Position numbers and translations under genes: made by a program
Notes under the pieces: generated by a model
Told to the model about the DNA's origin: nothing
Seen by the model: only the letters and a program-made list of their open reading frames with translations
The model's database searches: none
Shown: positions 36,315-45,405 of the stretch, one piece after another
How the letters are laid out: each line of letters opens with the position of its first letter
Numbering within the stretch: position 1 is the stretch's first letter
Assembly (NCBI RefSeq): GCF_002964975.1
Contig: NZ_PSZM01000001.1
Location: 62,001-126,000, forward strand
Direction of reading: 5' to 3'
From: Apibacter adventoris
Lineage (GTDB): Bacteria > Bacteroidota > Bacteroidia > Flavobacteriales > Weeksellaceae
Length of the DNA: 64,000 bases

Positions 36315-37784
36315 TTATTTTAGAAAATCTATAGACAATTTTTTCTGTTTTAAAACTTCATTTTCTTTTGCCAAATCATATGCTGTTTCTCCAAATTCCG
36401 TTTTTGCGTTTTTCTGAGCTCCTAATGATATTAAATACTTTAAAATACTAGTATCTTTAGCTATCATTGCTGCTCGCTGTAAAGGAGTAATTCCTTCATT
36501 ATTAGGAGTATTCACATCTACATTAAGATCTGACAATTTTTTCATCAAATTTAAATCATTTTTTATAACTGCTAAATGATAAATAGTATTTCCCTCTTGT
36601 TGTTTTGCTGCAAAATTTAATCCTTTTTCTTTTAATAAAGTTAGCTTTGTATCGAAATCTTTATTTCTAGAATTATACGATTGAATAAGATAATAAACTG
36701 AGGTATTTCCATTGTTATCTGCTTGATTAATATCAGCTCCATTTTTAAGTAACAAGGCTACCATCTCTGAAGTACTGGATTTTACTGCTTGCATTAATGC
36801 ACTTTCTCCTTTATTATTGGTATCATTTATATTTTTAACCATAGATAAAAAGATTTCCGTATTTTGTGTATCTTTTCCACTAGCGCTGTACATAAATGCT
36901 GTATTTCCATATTTATCTACTTTTTCCGGATCTACTTCTTTATTTAAAAAGTAGGCTATAATTGGAACCTGATTAGGCTTTGTTACCAAGATATGTAGAA
37001 CAGTTTGCTGGTCTTCATTGGTTAGTAAAGGATTTATTTTTAAATCATCTACAAGGTATTGGAAAACATCTATAGTATTTGCTGTTCTTCGTGTAGCTTC
37101 AGCAGCCATAAATAGAGCATTATTTGTATGTTTTACCCCTTTTTCTTTAAGTTTTTTCAATAATTCTACATTCCCTTTTCTTGTTGCATAATCAAATGCT
37201 GTATTCCCTTTATCATCAGTATCTGAAAGAGAAAGTCCTTTAGATATTAAATAATCTGTAAGGTGAAGATCAGAATCATATGGAATTTCTAAAAGTAATA
37301 TATTAGTTCCATCTTTATATTTTTTTTTAGGGTCTATTCCAGCATTAAAAAAAAGTTTATACAATTCAATATCTGTTTGTCCTGCATTAGCCGCAAATAC
37401 CAAAGGAGTCAATCCATGAGAATCTTCAAGGTTTACATCACTTTTTTTCTCAATAAGGTACTTAATTAATTCTATATTTCCCTTGTATGCCGCCCAATGT
37501 AGATAAATCCGATTATCATGTGTTAATTTATTAATGTCATTGCCTTTTTGTCTTAATAAATACTTAACGGTTTCTATTGGTGCATCATTTAATATAGCTA
37601 CCGTAACAGCATCAAACTTATTCTCATTAAATTCTATCGGATCATTACCTTTTTTAATTTCATTTTCCACTGAATGTATATTAGGTTTATTTTTCCAAAA
37701 GTCATTATCCAGCAGTATATTATTTTTTTGTGCATTCATCCAAAAAGATGCAATACATAGTAAGGTTATTAATTTTTTTTTCAT
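36315..37784 (-). CDS. Exported ankyrin-repeat protein
   Basis: 489 residues: signal peptide ending in WMNAQ (about 19), then roughly ten to twelve ankyrin repeats to the C-terminus, for example LHWAAYKGNIELIKYLIEKK, LVFAANAGQTD, TAFDYATRKGNVELLKKL and LMQAVKSSTSEMVALLLKNG. No lipobox, membrane helix or catalytic domain is visible. Ankyrin arrays are protein-binding scaffolds, so it may hold the DUF2271 carrier, receptor or reductase together in the periplasm. It is the first gene of the DUF2271-PepSY-apbE operon and is preceded by the palindromic element shared with the XusA-like operon. Confidence 0.88.
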   Translation of the reverse strand: MKKKLITLLCIASFWMNAQKNNILLDNDFWKNKPNIHSVENEIKKGNDPIEFNENKFDAVTVAILNDAPIETVKYLLRQKGNDINKLTHDNRIYLHWAAYKGNIELIKYLIEKKSDVNLEDSHGLTPLVFAANAGQTDIELYKLFFNAGIDPKKKYKDGTNILLLEIPYDSDLHLTDYLISKGLSLSDTDDKGNTAFDYATRKGNVELLKKLKEKGVKHTNNALFMAAEATRRTANTIDVFQYLVDDLKINPLLTNEDQQTVLHILVTKPNQVPIIAYFLNKEVDPEKVDKYGNTAFMYSASGKDTQNTEIFLSMVKNINDTNNKGESALMQAVKSSTSEMVALLLKNGADINQADNNGNTSVYYLIQSYNSRNKDFDTKLTLLKEKGLNFAAKQQEGNTIYHLAVIKNDLNLMKKLSDLNVDVNTPNNEGITPLQRAAMIAKDTSILKYLISLGAQKNAKTEFGETAYDLAKENEVLKQKKLSIDFLK

Positions 37785-37833
37785 TTTTTTTTATTTTATT
37801 AAGTAAAAGTAAATGTATAAAATTTTTATAATA

Positions 37834-37858
37834 TTTTTTATATAGACTAAATAAAAAT
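37834..37858 (-). promoter_or_regulatory. Operator-like palindrome before the ankyrin-DUF2271-PepSY-apbE operon
   Basis: Centred at 37846, with arms TTTTTATATAG-like on the left and CTAAATAAAAA on the right; ten of eleven inner pairs match. Bases 37843-37858 (TAGACTAAATAAAAAT) are identical to 42863-42878 upstream of the XusA-like receptor. The centre is 62 bases from the start codon at 37784. A possible -7 box, TACATTTA on the minus strand, lies at 37817-37810. Confidence 0.55.
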
Positions 37859-37864
37859 ACCAAA

Positions 37865-37897
37865 TAAAAAAGCAGCTGATAGTATCAGCTGCTTTAT
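37865..37897 (-). terminator. Intrinsic terminator of the XusA/XusB-like operon
   Basis: AAAGCAGCTGA (37869-37879) pairs with TCAGCTGCTTT (37885-37895) over a five-base loop. On the minus strand it runs into TTTTTTATTTGG, so it ends transcripts coming from the DUF4374 genes. Confidence 0.85.
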
Positions 37898-37924
37898 ATA
37901 ACACTCCTATTTAAGCAAAATTAC

Positions 37925-39154
37925 TTAATTTTTAAAGTAAGATACAGCTCTGATCTGCTCTTTATCATTATTAACTTCGAATCCTTTAGTTGCATTTCCT
38001 GAAGCTGGATCAATAACATATACAGCTGAATTTCCGCTAACCGGATTTAATGGTAAATACATTTTTCCTTTATAAGCTAGTGGCCATCCATTGCTAGATA
38101 TTTGAGAATAATCAGGAATACCTTGTACCCATTTAAAGTCTTTAGTTCCCATTTTAATAACTGCATAACGGGTTGCACTAGATGTATTTCCAGAATTTGT
38201 CAAATCATTATAAAACTCAAGTAAATAATAATCTTCTGTAATTGGAAAAACTTTTCGGAATTTATATCCTCCAGAAGCTGTTTCTATATCGAAATAATAT
38301 TTATTATCAAATTCAGTAGTACCTTTATTTATTCTTAAAGCTCCTGCTTTTTTCTGCGTACTATTTCCTGAACCTGCACCTGAGAATACATACACATTTC
38401 CTGATTTATCTGTTGAAATCTGTGAATAAACTGCTCCTCTCCATTGTCCCCCTGAAAAACTTATACGTGAATCTTGGATTACTGATTTTATGTTTAAGTC
38501 ATAATCCATTATAGCAACTGCAACATTATCTAATGAAGCATATTTAAACGCTGCTATAATTTCATTATTCCCTCTATCGGCAATTCCTGTTATAGTTGCT
38601 TTTTTGTCATTTATCATATGCGAAGCAAAATCTATTGGTTTGTCAACCATATTAATATTATCTCCACTTTTTTCAAAAAGATAACTATTATCTTTATTGG
38701 ACATTGCAAAAATATAGTTACCAAAATTTCCGGTTACAGAAAATCTTCCGGTAATAAAAGGACTTCCTTGTAACTCTTGCATTTTATTATCGTCTCCAAA
38801 TTTAAAAGCTCTGGCTCCAGATTTTCCTTGCCCTAAATCGGATCCGTTAGGATAGATAAATCCCATTAAAGTTTTAGAATTATTTACAACTATTTGAGTA
38901 AAAGAGCTGGTTGTTTTTACTGCATTTGCATTATCTACTATGCCATCAGTCCCGGAATCTAATTGATCAACCGTCAAAAAATAGGTACCTACCCCTAATT
39001 TTCCTGTTCCCGGAGCTGCGGATATTACAAATTTGCCTTTTTCTACTACAGGCGGTTCTACGGGACCATCATTATCATCACTACTACAAGAGATTGCCAT
39101 ATAACTCACCAGAACGCTTAGTATAACTTTTTGAATAATGTTTGTTTTTCTCAT
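37925..39154 (-). CDS. DUF4374 surface lipoprotein, XusB-like (copy 1)
   Basis: 409 residues. Lipoprotein signal with Cys23 in MAISCSSDD; the SDDND following the Cys resembles the surface-export signal of Flavobacteriia lipoproteins. The rest is a beta-propeller-like DUF4374 domain (AAPGTGKLGVGTYFLTVDQL, then blades ending with IRAVSYFKN). XusB of Bacteroides thetaiotaomicron, a DUF4374 lipoprotein, captures xenosiderophores at the surface for the TonB receptor XusA. Here it is third in the operon after the receptor and a paralog, and is closed by a terminator. Siderophore binding is inferred from family and context. Confidence 0.88.
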   Translation of the reverse strand: MRKTNIIQKVILSVLVSYMAISCSSDDNDGPVEPPVVEKGKFVISAAPGTGKLGVGTYFLTVDQLDSGTDGIVDNANAVKTTSSFTQIVVNNSKTLMGFIYPNGSDLGQGKSGARAFKFGDDNKMQELQGSPFITGRFSVTGNFGNYIFAMSNKDNSYLFEKSGDNINMVDKPIDFASHMINDKKATITGIADRGNNEIIAAFKYASLDNVAVAIMDYDLNIKSVIQDSRISFSGGQWRGAVYSQISTDKSGNVYVFSGAGSGNSTQKKAGALRINKGTTEFDNKYYFDIETASGGYKFRKVFPITEDYYLLEFYNDLTNSGNTSSATRYAVIKMGTKDFKWVQGIPDYSQISSNGWPLAYKGKMYLPLNPVSGNSAVYVIDPASGNATKGFEVNNDKEQIRAVSYFKN

Positions 39155-39189
39155 AATATATTTAATTTATAATCTGTTTATTGAATTTA

Positions 39190-40416
39190 TTATTTTTTTA
39201 ATAGGGATATACCGGTAATCCCTTCTGCTTCAACCACTAATCCTGCCTTAGCTGTAACCGTCTTAGGGTCTATTTCATATACGGTAGGCTGATCATTAGA
39301 TGTGGTAACCGGATAATATATTTTTCCTTGATAACTTAAAGGCCAACCGGTTCCTGTTATTTGATCTTTAGACGGAAAACCTGTTCTTAGCCATGTAAAT
39401 TTTTTGGAGTTCATTTTCACAATAGCGTATTGTGAAGCAGGACTTGTATTTTGATATTCCAATTCGTTATAAAATTCTAATAAAAAATAATCTTCAGTTA
39501 TATGAAATACTTTACGAAATCGGTATCCACCTGAAACTTCTTCAATATTAAAATAATAATCTTTGTCGAATGATGTACTTCCTTTACTTATACGAAGCGC
39601 TCCTGCCGGTTTAGTGGTTGTACTTTCATAGGATCCGGAAAATACATATATATTTCCTGAATCGTCCATTCCTAATTGTGAGTACATCGCCGAACGCCAT
39701 CTTCCGCAAGAGTAACTGATTCTATTGTCTGTATAAATCCTTTTTACGTTCAAATCTATATCCAAGGCTATGATATATACCTTGTCGGGATCATTGGGGT
39801 TTACTAAAGACGTAAGGAATTCTCCATTTCCTATATCAAGAATCCCGCTTATTGTAGGATTCCCATTGCCCACTATGTTATCTGTATGTAGTGTTTTTGT
39901 AGTGATAGAAAGATTGTTCCCATTTTGTTGTATAAAACTAAATATAGCTCCTGTAGTACCGTCCGCTAAAGGTTGGGTTCCTCTTGCTGCAACCATATAA
40001 TCTCCAAAGGTTCCAACTGTATTAAAACTACTTACCTGAAATCCCATATCTCCCTCTCCTTTCAACTTTTGTAGCTTACCATTTTGCCCTAAAATGAAAC
40101 AATACCCTACATAGGTTCCTCCTTGGCCATAAATAAGCCCTACCAGAGATTGATATTTATAATTTATAAAATGTGTAAATACCCTTCCTATTTCTATTCC
40201 TTTTCCCGATAAGCTGGAACTTCCTTGGTCCAGATTATTTGTAGTAAGCATATAACTTGAAGATCCTTTTGTAGCAGCTATCACAAATTTTTGTGAAAAA
40301 TCATTAGATCCTTCATCTACTCCTTCATTAACACTATCATCACTTCCACAACTCGTTATAAATATTGTAGCTGTTAGAAGTAAAACTATTTTCTTTGTAA
40401 ATAATGCTATTTTCAT
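39190..40416 (-). CDS. DUF4374 surface lipoprotein, XusB-like (copy 2)
   Basis: 408 residues. Lipobox FITSC with Cys23, followed by GSDDSVNEG, again an acidic surface-export signal. The sequence is collinear with the copy at 37925-39154: VYTDNRISYSCGRWRSAMYS here aligns with the IQDSRISFSGGQWRGAVYS region there, and KVFHITEDYFLLEFYNEL with KVFPITEDYYLLEFYNDL. The pair therefore arose by tandem duplication and diverged. It lies ten bases after the XusA-like receptor gene. Two binding proteins for one receptor suggest a wider siderophore range, an inference. Confidence 0.88.
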   Translation of the reverse strand: MKIALFTKKIVLLLTATIFITSCGSDDSVNEGVDEGSNDFSQKFVIAATKGSSSYMLTTNNLDQGSSSLSGKGIEIGRVFTHFINYKYQSLVGLIYGQGGTYVGYCFILGQNGKLQKLKGEGDMGFQVSSFNTVGTFGDYMVAARGTQPLADGTTGAIFSFIQQNGNNLSITTKTLHTDNIVGNGNPTISGILDIGNGEFLTSLVNPNDPDKVYIIALDIDLNVKRIYTDNRISYSCGRWRSAMYSQLGMDDSGNIYVFSGSYESTTTKPAGALRISKGSTSFDKDYYFNIEEVSGGYRFRKVFHITEDYFLLEFYNELEYQNTSPASQYAIVKMNSKKFTWLRTGFPSKDQITGTGWPLSYQGKIYYPVTTSNDQPTVYEIDPKTVTAKAGLVVEAEGITGISLLKK

Positions 40417-40426
40417 AATTTTTATA

Positions 40427-42811
40427 TCATTTATTTTTATTTGTTTTAAAAAAGAAATATCGAAGCTTTATATAATAAGCTCTTCCTGGCTTTTGCAGGC
40501 TATAATTATCGTAAAGTAAAGTATTGGTGATATTTTTAAGTTCTAGAGAGGCATTAAACATGCCTTTATGGAAGCTATAATTTATCATTACATCATGAGA
40601 TAATTGTTCGGGTAATGTATATTTTGAGCTTTTATCTCCTAAGCTTTCCCAGTTTAAATAAAATTTCCCTATAAAATTAAATGTATATCCTAAACTTAAA
40701 TTATTACCTTTTTGCCCTATATTATTTATATAGTAAGCAGCATCAAGGTTTCCGAAAAAATAGGGGACATTCGGAATCCTATCATTATAAGTTGCATCTT
40801 TTCTAGTTCCACTTATTGATGAATAACGCTCTTTATTTCTTAAATCCTGATAGGTAATATTTCCTCCTATCATAAATCTATTTTTATAATAAAATTTAAC
40901 TTCTGCATCTACTCCTATATTTTTTACTTTCCCATGATTTACATAACTAGCGGTTCCATAATGTTGTTCGATAATTCTTCGTATGTAATCACGAGTATCT
41001 CTATAGTAAGCACTTACATCAAAATATATGGAATTTTTATTTTTGAATTCTTTGTTCAAGGTAATTCCAACATTGTAATTCAACGAATTTTCAGCTTTTA
41101 ATACAGAATTTCCCATTTCTAACACCTCATCTCCAAAAAGTTCATTATCTGTTGGTAAGCGATAGGCTTTTTCGAAAGATCCTTTTAACTGATAATCTTT
41201 CAAAAAATAAGTAAATGCTAAGCCATAACCTGTAGTATTATACTTTTCTGTAGTTTCTATATATTTTGTACTATTAGTGATTTTGGATATATTTTTGGGA
41301 CCTTTTACTTTTTGATAATAATATTTTCCAAAAATGTCTGCATTCCATATATTCTTATAATTAAATTTATAAGAACCTCCTAATATATTTTTAAGATTAG
41401 TTCTTCGCATAGTATCTTTCACTGAGCCGATTTCTACAATAGAAACATGATCTGATTTTTTTCTTTCATATCCGCTTATAACATCGTTTATAGTGAAATT
41501 ATGCATATCATTCCATTTATAACTTAAGTTTGCAGTTGCTGAAGTGTTATTATTATGAAATCTTGAAAGTGAATATATACCTTCTCCTTTAGTTTTTTTA
41601 GGTACATAATCACCAAACCAATTATATTGACGTGCTGCCGTGTCAATATTTTTATTATAATTTTTATTATAGTTAGCAGTTAGTTTAAAGTTTAGTCTTT
41701 TGATAAAAAAATCATTTTTTTCATAAACTAAAGATGGCATAACCGTTGTAGCTTCTCTTTTTTTCTTACCATATACAATTTCCATCAAATTAGCATTTTG
41801 GATATCAGAAAATTCTTCACCTAAAGTAATTCCAATCAAAAATTTATCCGCCCAGCTTTTTTTTGTAAATCCTACTTTCAATATACCTGTTTCGTTATGA
41901 TATTTTCCATGAAACCTTTTTACCCAATATTTCTCTGATGAAAATACATTAGTATCTAAATCCAATACCGATGTTTTTACTTTATAATTATTATCTGAAT
42001 AATTTTGAAATGCATTTAACTGAACTGTAAATCCGGACTTTGTTGTATGACCAAAATTTAAATTGGTTTTATATGTGTTAAATGAACCTGATGAATATGA
42101 TAAATCCAAATAAGTATTTGCACTTTGGGCTGTCACTATATTAATAACTCCTCCAATGGCATCAGCCCCAAATTCAACAGGAACTACTCCTTTGTAAATT
42201 TCAATACGATCAGCAATATTTACCGGAATATTATTCAATTGAAACGCCGAGCCAAATCCTTGCATAGGTACACCATCCATAAATAATTTAACATGTCGTC
42301 CTGTAAAGCCATTAAGAGAAATAGACATATCTGAACCTACTCCTCCGGATTCTCTAATTTTAACTCCGGGTGCCTTCTCCAACATATGAGCTAAATCTAA
42401 TGAGCTATTATAAAACGACTTAGCATCTAAAACTGTAACATTGAAAGCAGTTTCTTTTGTTTTCTGTAATGCTGTTTTTCCCTTGATTATTACATCTTCA
42501 ATTTCTTTATAAGGTAAAGGTTTTAGTTCTACAGATATTTTTTTCTTTTCATTTTTAATTATATCAACCTCAATATGATAGTTTTCATAATCCTCATTCG
42601 AAAAAGAAAGTAAATAATGTCCTTGGGGTAAAACTAGTTTGAAATATCCATTTTGATCGGTTTTAGTTGTATAAGTAGTATTTTTTACCCCAACAAAAAC
42701 CTCCGATATTGTTTTATTTTGAGATTTAACTATCCCCTCTATTATTCCGGTTTGTGAATATAGACCACTTGAAAATAAACCTAAAAAAAAGAAGTATAAA
42801 TATATTTTCAT
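40427..42811 (-). CDS. TonB-dependent receptor, XusA-like
   Basis: 794 residues: signal peptide ending in LYSQ (about 20), a carboxypeptidase-regulatory-like domain (about 22-98), plug (about 108-230) with LNGFTGRHVKLFMDGVPMQG and IADRIEIYKGVVPVEFGADA, then the barrel to an aromatic C-terminal strand before FFFKTNKNK. First gene of the operon with two DUF4374 lipoproteins, the arrangement of the XusA-XusB xenosiderophore system. It is divergent from an AraC-type regulator and has the 25-bp operator-like palindrome at 42854-42878 upstream. The ferric-siderophore substrate is inferred. Confidence 0.92.
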   Translation of the reverse strand: MKIYLYFFFLGLFSSGLYSQTGIIEGIVKSQNKTISEVFVGVKNTTYTTKTDQNGYFKLVLPQGHYLLSFSNEDYENYHIEVDIIKNEKKKISVELKPLPYKEIEDVIIKGKTALQKTKETAFNVTVLDAKSFYNSSLDLAHMLEKAPGVKIRESGGVGSDMSISLNGFTGRHVKLFMDGVPMQGFGSAFQLNNIPVNIADRIEIYKGVVPVEFGADAIGGVINIVTAQSANTYLDLSYSSGSFNTYKTNLNFGHTTKSGFTVQLNAFQNYSDNNYKVKTSVLDLDTNVFSSEKYWVKRFHGKYHNETGILKVGFTKKSWADKFLIGITLGEEFSDIQNANLMEIVYGKKKREATTVMPSLVYEKNDFFIKRLNFKLTANYNKNYNKNIDTAARQYNWFGDYVPKKTKGEGIYSLSRFHNNNTSATANLSYKWNDMHNFTINDVISGYERKKSDHVSIVEIGSVKDTMRRTNLKNILGGSYKFNYKNIWNADIFGKYYYQKVKGPKNISKITNSTKYIETTEKYNTTGYGLAFTYFLKDYQLKGSFEKAYRLPTDNELFGDEVLEMGNSVLKAENSLNYNVGITLNKEFKNKNSIYFDVSAYYRDTRDYIRRIIEQHYGTASYVNHGKVKNIGVDAEVKFYYKNRFMIGGNITYQDLRNKERYSSISGTRKDATYNDRIPNVPYFFGNLDAAYYINNIGQKGNNLSLGYTFNFIGKFYLNWESLGDKSSKYTLPEQLSHDVMINYSFHKGMFNASLELKNITNTLLYDNYSLQKPGRAYYIKLRYFFFKTNKNK

Positions 42812-42853
42812 TGAGTAGTAATTATTTTCTCACTAAATATTAATATTTTTTTT

Positions 42854-42878
42854 ATTTTTGTTTAGACTAAATAAAAAT
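42854..42878 (-). promoter_or_regulatory. Operator-like palindrome before the XusA-like operon
   Basis: A 12-1-12 inverted repeat: ATTTTTGTTTAG, central A (42866), CTAAATAAAAAT, with one mismatched pair (42860/42872). The last 16 bases are identical to the element at 37843-37858. The centre is 55 bases from the receptor start codon. Fur or the divergent AraC-type protein are the candidate binders; Fur is favoured by the symmetric form. Confidence 0.6.
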
Positions 42879-42913
42879 TAAAGGCAAAGGTATAGGATTA
42901 TAAATATATAATA

Positions 42914-42929
42914 ATACCATATTTGGTAT
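42914..42929. promoter_or_regulatory. Inverted repeat upstream of the AraC-family gene
   Basis: ATACCA (42914-42919) and TGGTAT (42924-42929) are separated by four bases, 22 bases before the start codon at 42952. It overlaps CATATTTG (42918-42925), a near match to the -7 box, so binding here could give autoregulation. Confidence 0.4.
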
Positions 42930-42951
42930 AAAAAATAACAGATATAGTATA

Positions 42952-43941
42952 ATGATTATTTATTCAGAGATCAATAACAAACCAACATTGAAACTGGATA
43001 TTCCAGATGAAATAAATATAAATTCTTCTATAATTAAAGAACAAAAATTTTTAAAGAATAATTTTGTCCAAGGAGAACAAGAGCTTATTTATACTAGTGG
43101 TTTATGTATACTTTCTCAAAAATTTACTGTTTTAGATGATTTTATTAATACATTTTCAGTTGAAAAAGAATATATTCAATTATCTTTATTATATAATGGT
43201 AATACCCAAATACTTAAACATGAAACTCAAATAATAAAAGAAGTTAAACCGGGGATTCTTCAAATGGCCTATCAGAACAAAAATAATATAAATGTAAAGA
43301 TAATCCGCAGTAAGTCCCTAATGAACTATATTAGAATTTTTATTTCAAAACCATATTTTTTATCTATTCTAAAAAATGAAAAGTGGTTTCCTGACAGTGT
43401 ATTAAATAAAAAAATACAAAATAACAAGTATATAAATTTTGGAGAAATAATCATTTCTGTAAATTTTAGTATTTTAAATATTTTTAATGATATAATTAAT
43501 CATAATGAAATTGGAATTTTAGGTCATAGTTATTATCATGTGAAACTAAAAGAATTATTTTTGATTGTGTATAGAAATTTTTCTACAAAACAAAATCATT
43601 TATTAAATATAAAAGTTACAGACCTAAATAAAATTGAAATGGCTAAAGCTTATCTAAACACCCATTATGAAAATCCTCCTACTATTAAACAACTTTCAAG
43701 AATTATTCATTTGAATGAATTAAAACTTAAAACCGGCTTTAAGCTTTTATATAAAAATACTATTCATAATTATATATCCCAAGTTCGAATGAATTATGCA
43801 CATCAAATGTTATTAAATAAATATCCAATAAATGAAATAGCTACAGCCATAGGATACAAAAGTCCTTCACATTTTATCGCCTCTTTTAAAAAACAATATG
43901 GAAAAACCCCTAAACAATATGTCATGGAAAATATGCCTTAA
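42952..43941 (+). CDS. AraC-family transcriptional regulator (PchR-like context)
   Basis: 329 residues. The C-terminal 100 residues hold the two helix-turn-helix units of the family: PTIKQLSRIIHLNELKLKTG, then INEIATAIGYKSPSHFIASF with the final KQYGKTPKQYV signature. The N-terminal 200 residues are a beta-rich sensory domain without an obvious named family. Siderophore-responsive activators of the PchR type have this layout and lie beside receptor genes, as here, where it is divergent from the XusA-like gene by 140 bases. The effector, perhaps a ferric siderophore, is inferred. Confidence 0.88.
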   Translation: MIIYSEINNKPTLKLDIPDEININSSIIKEQKFLKNNFVQGEQELIYTSGLCILSQKFTVLDDFINTFSVEKEYIQLSLLYNGNTQILKHETQIIKEVKPGILQMAYQNKNNINVKIIRSKSLMNYIRIFISKPYFLSILKNEKWFPDSVLNKKIQNNKYINFGEIIISVNFSILNIFNDIINHNEIGILGHSYYHVKLKELFLIVYRNFSTKQNHLLNIKVTDLNKIEMAKAYLNTHYENPPTIKQLSRIIHLNELKLKTGFKLLYKNTIHNYISQVRMNYAHQMLLNKYPINEIATAIGYKSPSHFIASFKKQYGKTPKQYVMENMP

Positions 43942-44091
43942 TTATATATATCCTATTAAAATTAACATTTATTAAAGTTATATTTTCGCTATCCTTTTAT
44001 TTACTAAGTGATTAATATTTTTTAACTATATTATTAAAAATAAAATACATTTGGACATTTATTAACTATATAAGATTTATTTTTTTTACAC

Positions 44092-44099
44092 TAAATTTG
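44092..44099 (+). promoter_or_regulatory. Promoter -7 box of serS
   Basis: TAAATTTG fits TAnnTTTG, 23 bases before the ATG at 44123. A second match, TACATTTG, lies at 44046-44053. Neither has a strong -33 partner. Confidence 0.45.
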
Positions 44100-44122
44100 T
44101 CGTTTAAAGAATTACATAAACT

Positions 44123-45391
44123 ATGTTACAAGTTGCATTTATCAGGGATAACAAAGATAAAGTTCTTACAGGATTAAAAAAGAGAAATTTCGCCAAATTG
44201 GAATTGGTTAATGAAATTATTGCTTTAGATGACGTTCGAAAAAAAACACAATTTGATCTGGATAACCAGCTCGGTGAGATGAATAAAATATCTAAAGAAA
44301 TAGGAATTTTGATAAAAGCAGGAAAACAGGATGAAGCAGAATTATCTAAAGCTAAAACGGCATCTTTAAAAGAATCCACAAAAAAATTACAACAAGAATT
44401 AAGCGAAATCGAAATAAATTTAAAACGATACTTATACGAAATACCTAATATACCTAATGACTTAGTCCCGGCAGGAATTAATGAAGAAGATAATTTGGAA
44501 GTCTTTAAACATACCAGTGATTTAACCATAATAAACCATGCAAAACCTCATTGGGAACTTACTAAAGATTTCGATTTAATAGATTTTGAACTGGGTGTTA
44601 AAATAACCGGTGCAGGATTTCCTGTTTATAAAGGAAAAGGTGCTCGTTTGCAACGTTCATTAAGCCAATATTTCTTAGATAAAAATGCAGAAGCAGGATA
44701 TACAGAAATTGTACCTCCATTTGTCGTAAATGAAGCATCCGGTTATGGTACAGGACAACTTCCTGATAAAGAAGGACAGATGTATTTTGTTAATGAAGAT
44801 AATTTATATTTAATCCCAACTGCTGAAGTACCAGTAACCAATATTTATCGTGATGAATTATTAGATCCTGAACAACTACCTATAAAGCTTACTGCTTACT
44901 CTCCATGCTTCAGAAGAGAAGCTGGTTCTTATGGTAAAGATGTGCGTGGACTAAATCGTCTACATCAGTTTGAAAAAGTTGAAATAGTAAGAATAGAAAA
45001 ACCTGAAAATTCTTATCAAGCGTTAGAAGAAATGGTTGATCATATAAAAGGTATTTTGGAGTCCTTACAGCTTACATATCGAATCTTACGTTTATGTGGA
45101 GGAGATTTAGGATTTACCTCTGCTATAACTTATGATTTTGAAGTATGGTCAGGAGCTCAAAAAAGATGGTTGGAAGTCAGCTCTGTCTCAAATTTTGAAA
45201 CCTTCCAGGCAAATCGATTAAAATTACGTTATAAATCCGAAGGAAAAAATCAGCTATGCCATACTCTAAATGGATCATCTCTTGCTTTACCAAGAGTTTT
45301 AGCCGCTTTATTAGAAAATCACCAAACTGAAACAGGAATCCACATACCCGAAGTTTTAGTACCATATACCGGTTTTGATTTTATTAACTAA
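44123..45391 (+). CDS. serS: Seryl-tRNA synthetase
   Basis: Charges tRNA-Ser with serine. 422 residues, the normal length. The N-terminal 110 residues form the antiparallel coiled-coil arm that holds the tRNA long variable arm (rich in Lys, Glu and Leu heptads). Class II motif 2 is CFRREAGSYGKDVRGLNRLH and motif 3 is LNGSSLALPRVLAALLENHQ, with EKVEIVRIEKP between them. Downstream lie a SufE-like gene (14 bases) and a glycosyltransferase gene (22 bases), probably one transcript. Confidence 0.97.
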   Translation: MLQVAFIRDNKDKVLTGLKKRNFAKLELVNEIIALDDVRKKTQFDLDNQLGEMNKISKEIGILIKAGKQDEAELSKAKTASLKESTKKLQQELSEIEINLKRYLYEIPNIPNDLVPAGINEEDNLEVFKHTSDLTIINHAKPHWELTKDFDLIDFELGVKITGAGFPVYKGKGARLQRSLSQYFLDKNAEAGYTEIVPPFVVNEASGYGTGQLPDKEGQMYFVNEDNLYLIPTAEVPVTNIYRDELLDPEQLPIKLTAYSPCFRREAGSYGKDVRGLNRLHQFEKVEIVRIEKPENSYQALEEMVDHIKGILESLQLTYRILRLCGGDLGFTSAITYDFEVWSGAQKRWLEVSSVSNFETFQANRLKLRYKSEGKNQLCHTLNGSSLALPRVLAALLENHQTETGIHIPEVLVPYTGFDFIN

Positions 45392-45405
45392 CATATTGTT
45401 TTATC

